The notes beneath the pieces are model-generated. The model saw nothing but the letters and a program-made list of their open reading frames with translations. It searched no databases and was not told the origin of the DNA. A stretch of 64,000 nucleotides of DNA, from positions 1 to 64,000 of the forward strand of contig CAZCAC010000011.1 in assembly GCA_964496575.1 (NCBI GenBank), in the 5' to 3' direction. Shown piece after piece: positions 34,731-44,232 of this stretch (the stretch's first letter is position 1; each line of letters starts with the position of its first letter). Origin of the DNA: CAZCAC01 sp964496575. GTDB lineage: Bacteria; Planctomycetota; UBA1135; GCA-002686595. Both the position numbers and the translations under genes were made by a program.

Positions 34731-35747
34731 ATGGAGCCGGCCGACCAGGATCCGATTGAGAGCACCCGCATGACCCTCGGGGAGCACCTCGACGAGCTGC
34801 GAGTGCGGTTGATCCGCGGCACCGCCGCGGTGCTGGTGATCTTCGTGGTCAGCTGGTTCTTCAAGGGGCAGGTGGCGGAGATCGTGCTCGCCCCGGCGGA
34901 GCAGAAGGCGATCCCCTGGCTCAACGAGCTGATCTTCGAGCGGGAGACGGAGGCGCTGGTCGAGGACGGCCTGCCGACCGCCGAGGCGCTGCGCGAGATC
35001 TTCACCGAGGGGCCGTGGCTCGAGACGGTGAAGGCCCGGCTGAAGGAGGTGAACACCGCGGCGGGTCCCGATCCCGACGAGGAGGAGCTGCAGGCCTCGC
35101 TGCTCGCCGTCTTCCGGCAGGAGGGCATCGTCGGCTCCGAGCACCTCGAGCACCGCATCGAGAACAAGCTCCGGGCGGACGCGGCGGCCGGCGGATTCAT
35201 GTTCTACCTGAGGGTCTGCTTCTACGCGGCGCTCTTCATCGGCGGGCCCTTCCTCATCTGGCAGATCTGGGCGTTCATCGCCGCCGGGCTGTACAAGCAC
35301 GAGCGGCGCTACGTGTACAGCTACGCGCCCTTCTCGATGCTCCTGTTCCTCTCCGGGGTGGTCTTCGGGTACTTCTACATGGTGCCCTACGCGCAGTACT
35401 TCCTGGCCGAGATGGGGATCGAGAACTTCCGCTACGACTTCCGCCTCGAGATCTACCTCAACTTCTTCACCAAGCTGAGCCTGGGGCTGGGCATCGTCTT
35501 CCAGCTGCCGATCCTGATGCTCGGCCTGACCCGCATGGGGATCGCCGAGCCCGCGCACTTCAACCGCTACCGCGGCCACTTCTGGATCGGGTCGCTGGTG
35601 ATGGCCGCGATCCTGACGCCGCCCGATCCGTACACGCAGCTGATGATGGCGGGGCCGATGGCGCTCCTCTACGAGCTCGGGTTGCTCCTGGCGAGGATCG
35701 GTCACCGGATGGCGAAGAGGGCGGCGGCGGAGGAGGGGCTCGCGTGA
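34731..35747 (+). CDS. tatC: Twin-arginine translocase subunit TatC
   Basis: This 338-residue membrane protein has the cytoplasmic HLDELRVRL signature near residue 19, about six membrane helices and conserved stretches such as FLIWQIWAFIAAGLYKHERRYV. TatC binds the twin-arginine signal of folded export substrates. The loop after the first helix is about 110 residues (44-155), much longer than the roughly 40 of E. coli TatC. A TTG at 34704 is a possible alternative start. The end overlaps cinA by four bases (GTGA). Confidence 0.93.
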   Translation: MEPADQDPIESTRMTLGEHLDELRVRLIRGTAAVLVIFVVSWFFKGQVAEIVLAPAEQKAIPWLNELIFERETEALVEDGLPTAEALREIFTEGPWLETVKARLKEVNTAAGPDPDEEELQASLLAVFRQEGIVGSEHLEHRIENKLRADAAAGGFMFYLRVCFYAALFIGGPFLIWQIWAFIAAGLYKHERRYVYSYAPFSMLLFLSGVVFGYFYMVPYAQYFLAEMGIENFRYDFRLEIYLNFFTKLSLGLGIVFQLPILMLGLTRMGIAEPAHFNRYRGHFWIGSLVMAAILTPPDPYTQLMMAGPMALLYELGLLLARIGHRMAKRAAAEEGLA

Positions 35748-37009
35748 GTGCTCCCCCGCGCCGCGCCGCGCTGATCGCCACCGGCGACGAGCTCATCGGT
35801 GGGGAGCAGGTCGACCTCAACTCCTCCTGGCTCGCCACCCGGCTGGCCGAGCTGGGCTGGAGCGTGGAACGGGCGGTGCTGATCGGCGACGACGAGGAGG
35901 AGATCGCCGAGACGATGAGAGCGCTCGCCACCCGGGCGGCGCTGGTGATCTCCACCGGCGGCCTCGGCCCCACCCTCGACGACGTTTCCCGGCACGCCGC
36001 CGCGCGCGCCGCGGGGGTGGAGCTGGTCCTCGACGCGAAGGTCGTGGCGCGGATCTACGCGTGGTTCGCCGAGCGAGGGCGCGTGGCGGCGCCGGCCAAC
36101 GAGCGCCAGGCGCTGCGCCCGGCCGGGGCGATCTGGATGCCCAACTCCGCCGGCACCGCGCCCGGCTTTCTCGTCCAGGTCGGAGAAGCGTGGCTGGCCG
36201 TGCTGCCGGGACCTCCGCGGGAAGTGCAGCAGGTCTTCGAGGAGCAGCTGGCGCCATTCCTCTCGACCCTGCCGGCGCCCGGCGAGGTGGTGCACCGCCG
36301 CTTCTTCTACCTCTTCGGCCTCTCGGAGAGCGTCTTCGCCGAGCAGGTCGGGGAGTGGATGGACCGCAGGGCGAATCCCCGGATCGGCGTCCGCGCCAGC
36401 GGGGGGGTGCTCAAGGTCAAGCTGGAGGGGCGCGCGGACGACGCCGCGGCGGCGGAAGCGATCACCGCGGTCCGGGCGGCGGAGTTCGCCGAGCGCTTCC
36501 GGCGCTGGATCTTCTCACAGGACGAGCCCGACCCCGCCGCGGCGCTGGGGGCGCTCCTGATCGAGCGGAAGGCGACCTTCGCCTGCGCGGAGTCCTGCAC
36601 CGGGGGGCTCGTCGCCTCGCGCCTGATCGACGTCCCGGGGGTCAGCGAGGTCTTTCTCGAGGGTTTCGTCACCTATTCCAACGAATCGAAGTGCGCTCGC
36701 CTCGGGGTCGATCCCGCCCTGATCGAGGCGCACGGCGCGGTCTCCGAGGAGGTCGCCGCGGCGATGGCCGCCGGGGTCGCCGAGGGTACGGGCGCGCGGC
36801 TCACCCTCTCGACCACCGGCATCGCGGGCCCCACGGGGGGCACTCCCGAGAAGCCGGTGGGCCTGGTTCACGTCGCGACCTGCCTCGACGGCGAGGTGCG
36901 CACCACCGAGCACCGCTTCCTCGCGCGCGGCCGCGGGTTCGTCCGCAACTGGGCCGCCAACACGGCCTGTGACCTGGCGCGCCGGAGGCTGCTGGAGGCC
37001 GATTCCTGA
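35744..37009 (+). CDS. cinA: CinA (competence/damage-inducible; NMN deamidase-type)
   Basis: A GTG start overlapping the tatC stop gives 421 residues. The N-terminal MoCF-like domain (ATGDELIGGEQVDLNSSWLA, STGGLGPTLDD, LPGPPREV) is followed from about residue 265 by the CinA C-terminal domain with AESCTGGLVASRL, VTYSNESK and TTGIAGPTGGTPEKPVGLV. That domain deamidates nicotinamide mononucleotide. A repeat element begins at its TGA. Confidence 0.95.
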   Translation: MSAPPRRAALIATGDELIGGEQVDLNSSWLATRLAELGWSVERAVLIGDDEEEIAETMRALATRAALVISTGGLGPTLDDVSRHAAARAAGVELVLDAKVVARIYAWFAERGRVAAPANERQALRPAGAIWMPNSAGTAPGFLVQVGEAWLAVLPGPPREVQQVFEEQLAPFLSTLPAPGEVVHRRFFYLFGLSESVFAEQVGEWMDRRANPRIGVRASGGVLKVKLEGRADDAAAAEAITAVRAAEFAERFRRWIFSQDEPDPAAALGALLIERKATFACAESCTGGLVASRLIDVPGVSEVFLEGFVTYSNESKCARLGVDPALIEAHGAVSEEVAAAMAAGVAEGTGARLTLSTTGIAGPTGGTPEKPVGLVHVATCLDGEVRTTEHRFLARGRGFVRNWAANTACDLARRRLLEADS

Positions 37010-37247
37010 TCTACTCGGAGTCGGTTTCTGCGCGCTGCGCGCAGAAAGCAGGCTGATCCAATCGGAGTCGGTTTCTGCGCGCTGCGCGCAGAAAGCAGGC
37101 TGGGAGGGAATTGAAGCTCTCGAGAATCGTGATCGAACCGGTCAATTGACCCGTCAGCCTACGCTAGGGCCTTCATGTCATCGAGGATCCTGATCTGAAT
37201 GGTCTGTTGACCGGTCGGGTTGCGAGCGCCAGCCCGCGCAGCGGTCA
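37007..37247 (+). repeat. Dispersed intergenic repeat, copy 2 (tandem form)
   Basis: Starting at the cinA TGA, a 47-bp unit occurs twice in tandem (37007-37053 and 37054-37100), nearly identical. Each holds a perfect 23-base palindrome, TTTCTGCGCGC-T-GCGCGCAGAAA. Then come two related units of a second block (TTGAAGCTCTCGAGAATCGTGATC ... GGTC..TTGACC, and TTCATGTCATCGAGGATCCTGATC ... GGTC..TTGACC), and a tail GGTTGCGAGCGCCAGCCCGCGC. The same blocks occur once after cas7 at 26098. Confidence 0.75.
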
Positions 37248-37313
37248 AGGGGGCCAAATCCGCCGCCCAGGGGCTCGACTCCTCGAGCCGGATTGGTATG
37301 CTCTCCGCCCCGT

Positions 37314-37388
37314 TACCCCGTGGTGTAATTGGCAACACATCTGGTTTTGGTCCAGACATTTCAGGTTCAAGTCCTGGCGGGGTAACCA
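37314..37388 (+). tRNA. tRNA-Gln (anticodon TTG), CCA encoded
   Basis: A full cloverleaf can be drawn: acceptor TACCCCG with CGGGGTA, D stem GTGT with ACAC, anticodon stem TCTGG with CCAGA around a TTTTGGT loop (anticodon TTG) and T-arm loop TTCAAGT. The discriminator base A is followed by an encoded CCA at 37386-37388. Confidence 0.96.
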
Positions 37389-37498
37389 CTCTCCCTCGCG
37401 CCCGAGTCCGAGCCCGAGTCCCTACCGCGGGAAGAAGCTCGCGTTGGCGTCGTCAGTAGGGTCCCATCCGCCCTGTCTCAGCTCCCGCGGAGGTTCCC

Positions 37499-38215
37499 AT
37501 GCTGTCCTGGTCACGCGCTGCTCTCTCCCTTCTCGCCCTTCTCTCGATCGTCGGCCCGGCCCGCTCGGAGGGGCTGGTCCAGCTCACCTTGAACGGCGAG
37601 ATCGCCTCGAAGGGGGGGGCGATGGTCGAGCTCCACGTCGGCTTCTGGGACGGGAACAAGACCGTCCCGGTCGATCTGCGCCTGCACCTCGCCGACCGCA
37701 CCAGCGCCAGCGACGTGGGCCACCTCCTCGTCTCCCGGCTGCGCGCCGCGGGCGCGAAGGTGCTCTACCCCGGAGAGGGGAACCCCCGCTCCGAGCTCGC
37801 CCAGATCCTCATCGAGGACATCACGCTACTCAGCTACCGCCTCGAGCGAGGGCTCTGGGCGACGGTGACGATCTGCGAGCAGGGCCCCGAATCGGTCAGC
37901 TTCCAGCCCCCGCTGGAGCTGCCGGGCAAGGCGGAGCTCTCGATCTGCACGACCACCTTCCACCCGCACACCAAGAAGCCGGGTCGGATCACCCTGGAGC
38001 TGGAAACGACCGCCGAATCGACCGCGGCCTCGGTCTGCCAGCAGCTCTTCGAACAGGGCCTCGAGCGGGGCCTGGTGGGGGACCGCCCCACCTCCAGCCA
38101 GTGGCGGGCGGTGAGGACTTCGATGGGCGCCGAGGTGGCCGGCTGCTCGATCACTCTCCGCTCCGGGAGCGCCGACTGGGGGCTGGAGGTGAAGCTCCCG
38201 GTCCCACAGGAATAG
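37499..38215 (+). CDS. Secreted protein of unknown function
   Basis: This 238-residue protein begins with a clear signal peptide (MLSWSRAALSLLALLSIVGPARS, cleavage likely after ARS). The mature part is a mixed alpha/beta domain with three Cys residues or more (ICEQG, SICTTTF, SVCQQLF, AGCSIT). I do not recognise a family. It stands alone between tRNA-Gln and a strong bidirectional hairpin. Confidence 0.65.
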   Translation: MLSWSRAALSLLALLSIVGPARSEGLVQLTLNGEIASKGGAMVELHVGFWDGNKTVPVDLRLHLADRTSASDVGHLLVSRLRAAGAKVLYPGEGNPRSELAQILIEDITLLSYRLERGLWATVTICEQGPESVSFQPPLELPGKAELSICTTTFHPHTKKPGRITLELETTAESTAASVCQQLFEQGLERGLVGDRPTSSQWRAVRTSMGAEVAGCSITLRSGSADWGLEVKLPVPQE

Positions 38216-38247
38216 CCTCGCGAGCCGAGAGCTCCGGCCGAGGAAAG

Positions 38248-38293
38248 GAGAGGCCCCCCCCCGCGTCACCCCCGCGGGGGCCTCTCGTTCGTT
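38248..38293. terminator. Strong hairpin terminator between convergent genes
   Basis: GAGAGGCCCCC at 38248-38258 pairs perfectly with GGGGGCCTCTC at 38276-38286, followed by CGTTCGTTT. It ends the secreted unknown gene and may also serve the HEAT-repeat gene that arrives from the right. Confidence 0.75.
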
Positions 38294-38306
38294 TCCACCG
38301 CGGTCG

Positions 38307-40214
38307 TTATCGGCGGTCCATGACCCCCGTGCCGTCGCAGTTCGTCAGGGTCTCGACCCCGGCGAGGTAGTTGACGTCGCAGGAGATGCAGGAGTTCCAC
38401 GGCTCGAGCCCGCGATCGGCGATCTGACCCAGGGCCATCGCGACGAAACCACGGTAGGTGTCGTCGAGGGCCTCGCTGGCGAGCAGCTTGGTCAGGTCGT
38501 CGACGTGCCTCGCGTCACCGACGTAGGAGATGGCGGTGGCGTACACCATCCGCTCCGCCTTGGTGGCTTCGTGGTCCTTCAGACCCTCGATCAGGTCATC
38601 GGTGAGGGAGGTGTCGCCCAGCATGGCGAGCGCCATCGCCGCCTGCCGGTGGACCTGGGGACGGGCCAGGGAGTCCACGAGGAGCTCCTGGAGCTTCTCC
38701 GTCGCGTCACGGTTCCCGACCATGCCGAGGGCGAGGGCCGCGTTGCCGATCGCCTCGTCGTCGCCCCTCCACTTGCGCATCTTCTTGAGGATCGACTTGG
38801 CGGCACCCTCGTCGCGGCGCATCCCCAGGGCGATCGCGTACGCGCCGAAGTCCTCCGGCTCGCGTGCCGCGTTCATCTTGGAGCGCAGGACGAAGGTGAC
38901 GTCCTTGGAGATCTCCTCTCCGGCTTTCATCAGGTCGTGACCCATGATGCCGAGAGAGAGAGCGCACCAGGGGCGGTACCCCTTCTTGGCCCTCGAGAGA
39001 CGCTTGAGGAGGAACTTGCGGATCTCCGGCGCGGCCCCCAGGGGGTCCTCGGAGTCGTCACCGGGACGACCGCCGACCTGCCCCATGGCGATCAGCGCGA
39101 AGCGACGGCACTGTTCCTCGGCGTGGCCGCTCATTCGCGTGAGGGTGCGGCGGATCTCCTTGTCGATCAGATCGTCATCGGCGTCGCCGATGATGCCCAG
39201 CCCGATGATGCAGCTCTGGCGCACGGCCAGCTGCTCGCGGGACTTCGACTTCAACGCCTCGACGAGTGCCTTGACGACGTACTCCTTGTACTTGTCGGTG
39301 TCGACGTTCTCCAGCTGCTTGGCCATCGCCGTGGCGCAGTGCGCGCGCAGCAGCCAGGGGTGCTCGCCGGGCTCGCAGAAGTACTCGAGGAGGTACCACA
39401 TCAGTGCCTGGCGCGAAGTCCAGGGCTCGTGGTCGTAGCCGTCACAGTCGCAGTCCTCGTCGCGGTCGAGTCGGACCAGGCCGAGGGCCACCATCGAGGC
39501 GACCTTGATGTCCTTGGTCGCGTCCTCGTCGTCGTCGAGCTCCATCGCCTCGATCAGCGACTTCACGACCGTCTGCTTCAGGTCGGCTCGATCGGAGTTC
39601 TGGCCGATGAGGCCGAGCGCGTACGCCGCGAAGGCGCGAGTGCGGAAGCCGATCTCGTCGGTCTCCAGGAGCTTGCGCCCCTTCTCGCTGTCGGCGAGGG
39701 TCTCGGTCAGGATCTCGACCGCCCCTTCGCTGCCGAGGACACCGTGGGCGATCGCGGCGCTCTCCGCGATCGAGTCGATGTCGTTCTTCAGCAGCCAGTT
39801 CAGGGTGAACTCGAAGCGCGTGGACTGCACCTTGTCGTTCGGATCACCGAGCTTGGCCAGCGAGACCAGCAGGGCGTTGACGAGGTCGATGTCACCACCG
39901 ATCTCGATCGCCTTCAGGAGCGCGGGCTGCAGCTTGGCTTCCAGCACGTCCTGGGAGGTCTTGATCTCGCCGTCGGTGCCGCTGCCGAAGGTGACCGTGC
40001 CGAGGCTGTTGACGTACTTGCCGAACTCCAGGTAGCGACCCTGGTTGAACGCCCACCAGATCTGCCAGGCGGTCGGTTCGTTCTGCTCCGCGAGGGCGGC
40101 GCGGGTCGTCGGGGAGAGGGGACTGTTCGGCCGGAGCCCTGGGCTGTTGGGGCCGGGTGTACCCGGAGCGGCAGGGCCGTAGCCACCGCCTCCGCCCCCG
40201 CTGGGGCCGGGCAT
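38307..40214 (-). CDS. HEAT-repeat protein (exported form interrupted by in-frame TGA)
   Basis: This 635-residue product opens with a Gly/Pro-rich linker and then about a dozen HEAT or armadillo-like helical repeats (for example LVNALLVSLAKLGDPND, VASMVALGLVRLDRDED, AALALGMVGNRDATEKLQEL, AMALAMLGDTSLTDDLIEGL). A CDCDGY acidic Cys motif sits near residue 253 and a CISCDVNYLAG motif at the C-terminus. There is no signal peptide from this start. One is encoded in the same frame just upstream (40290-40376), separated only by a TGA. It is probably a surface or periplasmic scaffold, with translation uncertain. Confidence 0.75.
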   Translation of the reverse strand: MPGPSGGGGGGYGPAAPGTPGPNSPGLRPNSPLSPTTRAALAEQNEPTAWQIWWAFNQGRYLEFGKYVNSLGTVTFGSGTDGEIKTSQDVLEAKLQPALLKAIEIGGDIDLVNALLVSLAKLGDPNDKVQSTRFEFTLNWLLKNDIDSIAESAAIAHGVLGSEGAVEILTETLADSEKGRKLLETDEIGFRTRAFAAYALGLIGQNSDRADLKQTVVKSLIEAMELDDDEDATKDIKVASMVALGLVRLDRDEDCDCDGYDHEPWTSRQALMWYLLEYFCEPGEHPWLLRAHCATAMAKQLENVDTDKYKEYVVKALVEALKSKSREQLAVRQSCIIGLGIIGDADDDLIDKEIRRTLTRMSGHAEEQCRRFALIAMGQVGGRPGDDSEDPLGAAPEIRKFLLKRLSRAKKGYRPWCALSLGIMGHDLMKAGEEISKDVTFVLRSKMNAAREPEDFGAYAIALGMRRDEGAAKSILKKMRKWRGDDEAIGNAALALGMVGNRDATEKLQELLVDSLARPQVHRQAAMALAMLGDTSLTDDLIEGLKDHEATKAERMVYATAISYVGDARHVDDLTKLLASEALDDTYRGFVAMALGQIADRGLEPWNSCISCDVNYLAGVETLTNCDGTGVMDRR

Positions 40215-40286
40215 ACCACCACCACCACCGCCGCCGGCAGGAGGAGGACCTGGATAGGACGGGGCCGTCCCGCCCGGAGGAGGACA

Positions 40287-40376
40287 TCAGCCAGCCTTCA
40301 AGACCGCGACGGCGATCTCCGGCAGGATCATGAATCCGATCAGGCAGATGATGCTTCGGGTCAGCAGAGCACGCAT
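40287..40376 (-). other. Signal-peptide reading frame ahead of the HEAT protein
   Basis: An ATG at 40376 encodes a 29-residue export signal (MRALLTRSIICLIGFMILP ... VAVLKAG) that ends in TGA at 40289-40287. Past the TGA the same frame continues CPPPGGTAPSYPGPPPAGGGG straight into the HEAT-repeat protein without another stop. The two pieces look like one exported protein split by a nonsense codon. Confidence 0.6.
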
Positions 40377-40660
40377 GGGTCAGCTCTCCATTTCCAGGGT
40401 TGCGCCAGGGGTCGGGAGGACTCCTCGGTCGACCGCAAATCGTAGTCCACCGCCCTCCTAAAACATATACGTCTGGTCGGCATTCGGGTTGCCGTGGAAA
40501 GGGTTTTCCAGGCCTTTCCGGCCCCTTCGGTGCCAGAGTCGGTCCGGCTCGCCACAGGTTTCCTTACACGATCGAGCGCTCCCGATACCACGGGGCGCAC
40601 GACCGTTCGAAACCGGTCAGGGTCAGTGCGAAAGCGCTCGATCCGGGCCTTTCCGGAGAA

Positions 40661-43600
40661 TCAGTCCTTGAAGCGCAGGGTCTGCTTGCGCTCCTTGCGG
40701 CCGGTCAAGGCGATCCGCTTCGCGACGGTCTTGCCCCCCCGCGACGCCTCGATCCGGTAGCGCCCCGGCGGGAGGGGACCGAAGCGTCTCTCGCTGGTCG
40801 AGAAGCCGTGTTCCCGCAGGAGGTCGGTCAGCCCGTCGAGGGAGATCATGCGCTGGACCTCGTGGCCTCGATCGTCGAGGATGCGGACGTCCGCCTGCAC
40901 GCCCTGACCGTCGCCGTCGAGCAGGCGGATCCAGAGGAACGTACTCTCCTCGAGACGCAGCGTGACCTCGCCGGACCTGCTGCCCGCGGCGACCTCGAGC
41001 GGCGCGCTCCACGCCGAAGCGAGGTCGTTCAGGTGTGCGCTGAAGGAGTACGTGCCCGCCGCGAGTCCGTCGTACTCGCACCGGCCCGCGTCGTCGGTCT
41101 GGGCCACGGCGATATCCTCGAACAGGTCTCCACGCGCGTCGCGGACGAAGACGGTCGCGTCCACCACGGGCCGGTCCCTCTCATCGAGCACGAGCACCGC
41201 CACCTTCGCCGCGGGGTCCAGCTCGAGGTCGAGGTTCTCGACCCACTCCTTCTCGCCCAGGCTGACGCGGTGGAGCGTTCGCCCGAACGTGGCCCGCGCG
41301 CGATTCCCGGCGAACAGTCCGGCGGTCTCCATTCCGCCCACGGCGAGGAGGTAGTCGCCGGGCGCCAGGCCGTCGAGGTCGTAGCGCCCGTCGGGACCGG
41401 TGAGGTCCTCGCTGGTCCGGTGGCTCTCGAAGCGAGCGCTCGGGAGCGCTCCCCGCGGCATCAAGGTGACGCGAGCACGCGCCGCCGGGCGCCGGTCGGG
41501 GCCGAGGACGAGTCCGCTGATCCGAGCGCTGGGGAGCTCGAGCTCGATGTCGTGTTCACCGGTCGCGGGGATCTCCACCGGAAACTCCAGCGAGGCCTGC
41601 CGCCCGACGCCGCCGAGCCGTCGCGTCACCGTCACCACGTAGCTTCCGCCGCCGTCGATGGTCGTCGAGAAACGGCCCTCGCGATCGCTGCTGGTGCGTC
41701 GGAGTCGCTGGATGACTCCCTCGCCCTCGCGCACGAGGGCCACCACGGCGTCGCTCACGGGCTCGCCGGCCTGGAGCAGCCGCCCGGTGATCCGCACCGG
41801 GTTCTCGGGGGGCGCGCCGAAGACCACGTGAACCGACTCGCCCTCGACGATCTCGACCAGCTCGATCTTGATCTCGTCGAGCACCTCGTTGCGGCGGTTC
41901 CCGGTGACCAGCTCCTCCATGCGGTCCTGGGTCGGCATGACCAGGACCTGCCAGGTGCCCGGGTCGAGATGCTCGGAGCGGAAGCTCCCCGCCTCGTCGC
42001 TCTGCGTGTGCACGATCTCGAAGTTTGAGGTGGAGACCAGCTGCACCATCGCCTCGGAGACCGGCCGACCTCCCGGACCGAAGATCTCGCCGGAGAGGGT
42101 CCCCCCTGCGCGGACGAAGAGCTCGACCTCGGTCGCGGCTTCTCCGGGCTCCAGCTCGACCATCGCCGCCGGGCCGCGCGTGAAGCCCTCGGCGCGGGCG
42201 TACAGCTGGACCTCGCCGGGGGTCAGCCCGCCGAGCTCGAAGCGGCCGTCCTCGCGGGAGGTCGTGGTGGGGCGGGGGGGGCCGCCGGACGCGTCGGCCA
42301 TCCACTCCGGGCCCCCCTCGTCGGCGCGGATCACGGCGCCTCCGATGGGGGAGCCGTCGACCGTGAGCACGGTCCCCGTCACCGTCGCGGCCGGAGCCAG
42401 GCGGAACTCGATCTCCGATTCCTGCTCGGACGGCAGGTCGAGTCGGAAGGGTCCCGAGGCGCCGAAGTCGTCGGCGATCGCGTAGAGGTCCCAGAGACCT
42501 TCCTCGAGGCCGCCGAGCACGAAGTTCCCCTCCTCGTCCGCGAAGTCGTGAATGCGCTGATCGCGAGCCATCGGACCGATCCCGGTCTGCATCAGCTGCA
42601 CGGAGTGGAGCCGGAACTCCCGCACCGGCTCACCGGCGAGGTCGATCACCCTTCCGCGCACCGGCACGTGCGCCGCCAGGGTCAGTCGCAGGTCCAGCTT
42701 CCCGGCCGGGACGTCTTCGAGGCGCGCCGACCAGCGGAGGCCGCGGTCGTCGAGCCCCTTCGGGTCGCCCTCGGACCCGGGGTCGACCCGGGCCGTGACG
42801 CAGAAGGGCCCGCTCCCCAGGCCGACCACCTCGAAGCGCCCCTCGTCGTCGGTGTGCGCGCTGCCCCGCGCGCCGCGGTTGGCCCCGAGGCGCCGCGTGA
42901 TTCCACCGAAGCGATTGGCGGTATCGAACTCGACCAGGACCTGCCGATCGACGGCCGGTCGGCCGTCGGGCCAGAGCAGCGCGCCGGCGATCGTGCCGCC
43001 GCGCTCGAGGGTGATCACCAATCCGGTCTCGCGTCTCCCCTCACGCGCCGTCACGTGGTGTACGGAGGACTGGAGCAGCCCCTCGTGGTCCGCCCGGAGG
43101 GCGAGCGAGCGTGCGGGCAGGTGCTCGAGCAGGAAGGAGCCGTTCACGCCAGTCCGGACCTCCCGCTCCCCCCAGTCGGACCGTCCCATCGGAGCCGAGA
43201 CGACCGCCGCCACCGACGCGCCCGCGATTCCCTCGCCCGCCTCGTCGACGACCCGGCCCGCGACCGAGGCCCCCTCGCCGAGGGAGAGCTCCAGCTCGGT
43301 CTCCCGGCCCACCTCGAGCCCTTCCAGGTCGAGGCTGAGGCCGGCCAGGTGCTCGGGGCGAAGCTGGAGCTCGTACAGCGCGGGCAGCGGGATCGCCCGG
43401 AACTCGAAGGTGCCGTCGGAGGTCGTCTCGGTGGTCCGCACGGTGCGGCCGCGACCGACGATGCCCCGCTGGACCGAGGAGAGCCGCACCTCGATCCCCG
43501 CCAGCGACTTCGCCGTCGACGCCGAGCTCCCGGTGGCCGTGACCCGCCCGCGCAGGGCGGCGCCGCACTGGGGGTGGAGCGTGGGCTCGGGAGAATCCTC

Positions 43601-44077
43601 CGCCCCGACCCGGACCAGGCGGGGGCCCTCCATGAACAGGAAACGCCCCCTGGCCTCGAGGTGGGCCCGCCCCATCCCCCCCGGGAGGTCGAGGGTGAAC
43701 GTCCCGTCGGCCTCCACCTCCACCGGGCCGACGAACGGGAGCTCGACCCGCCCTTCCTGCGCCTCCTCGGCTCGCCGCAGGGCCTCGTCCAGGGACGACG
43801 GCCGCGCCAGCGCGTAGACCACCAGGGCGTCCTCCTCCGAGCAGGCGCCGGGGAGCACGACGCGCCCGCGCAGCTGCCTGGCGGCCGGCTCGGAGACCCG
43901 CGCCGCGTCGGGGTCCAGCTCCTGGCCGCCCGGTGCGGGTACACCCTCCACGGCGCCCTCCGCGGCCGTCAATCCGAGCTCCGGGGGAGCCTCCCCCCGG
44001 TTGACCCACACGTACCCCAGACCCCCGAGGGTGAGGAGTCCCAGGAGGGTTGCGAGAACGACGAGCTTCGGTTTCAT
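40661..44077 (-). CDS. Very long carboxypeptidase-regulatory-like repeat protein
   Basis: This 1,138-residue protein has an N-terminal membrane or signal segment (MKPKLVVLATLLGLLTLGGLGYVWV). About ten beta-sandwich repeats of the carboxypeptidase regulatory-like type follow, each with a V.G.V.D..G.P..GA.V pattern and a DG.F...L.PG..... motif (for example SVAGRVVDEAGEGIAGASV, GRFELGGLTPGEVQLYARAEG, GRYDLDGLAPGDYLLAV). Such proteins are exported, often anchored, and probably bind other surface molecules. No catalytic domain is seen. It has long gaps on both sides. Confidence 0.85.
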   Translation of the reverse strand: MKPKLVVLATLLGLLTLGGLGYVWVNRGEAPPELGLTAAEGAVEGVPAPGGQELDPDAARVSEPAARQLRGRVVLPGACSEEDALVVYALARPSSLDEALRRAEEAQEGRVELPFVGPVEVEADGTFTLDLPGGMGRAHLEARGRFLFMEGPRLVRVGAEDSPEPTLHPQCGAALRGRVTATGSSASTAKSLAGIEVRLSSVQRGIVGRGRTVRTTETTSDGTFEFRAIPLPALYELQLRPEHLAGLSLDLEGLEVGRETELELSLGEGASVAGRVVDEAGEGIAGASVAAVVSAPMGRSDWGEREVRTGVNGSFLLEHLPARSLALRADHEGLLQSSVHHVTAREGRRETGLVITLERGGTIAGALLWPDGRPAVDRQVLVEFDTANRFGGITRRLGANRGARGSAHTDDEGRFEVVGLGSGPFCVTARVDPGSEGDPKGLDDRGLRWSARLEDVPAGKLDLRLTLAAHVPVRGRVIDLAGEPVREFRLHSVQLMQTGIGPMARDQRIHDFADEEGNFVLGGLEEGLWDLYAIADDFGASGPFRLDLPSEQESEIEFRLAPAATVTGTVLTVDGSPIGGAVIRADEGGPEWMADASGGPPRPTTTSREDGRFELGGLTPGEVQLYARAEGFTRGPAAMVELEPGEAATEVELFVRAGGTLSGEIFGPGGRPVSEAMVQLVSTSNFEIVHTQSDEAGSFRSEHLDPGTWQVLVMPTQDRMEELVTGNRRNEVLDEIKIELVEIVEGESVHVVFGAPPENPVRITGRLLQAGEPVSDAVVALVREGEGVIQRLRRTSSDREGRFSTTIDGGGSYVVTVTRRLGGVGRQASLEFPVEIPATGEHDIELELPSARISGLVLGPDRRPAARARVTLMPRGALPSARFESHRTSEDLTGPDGRYDLDGLAPGDYLLAVGGMETAGLFAGNRARATFGRTLHRVSLGEKEWVENLDLELDPAAKVAVLVLDERDRPVVDATVFVRDARGDLFEDIAVAQTDDAGRCEYDGLAAGTYSFSAHLNDLASAWSAPLEVAAGSRSGEVTLRLEESTFLWIRLLDGDGQGVQADVRILDDRGHEVQRMISLDGLTDLLREHGFSTSERRFGPLPPGRYRIEASRGGKTVAKRIALTGRKERKQTLRFKD

Positions 44078-44232
44078 CCTGGATGTTCGGCGGCTTGGAT
44101 ACGGCGGAAGGAGTTCTACGGGTCACCAGCAGGGATATTGCCGAGCCCCGGGGGGGGGCAGCACGTCGCCGGCGCTAGAATCTTGCCCCGCTTCGGGCGT
44201 GTTCCCTCCCAATCCACCCCCATCCCCGACCC

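Noticed and set aside
40287..40289. TGA read as selenocysteine in the HEAT protein
   Set aside because: No obvious SECIS-like hairpin follows, and the site after a signal peptide, next to a Gly/Pro linker, has no redox logic. Nonsense mutation or sequencing error is simpler.
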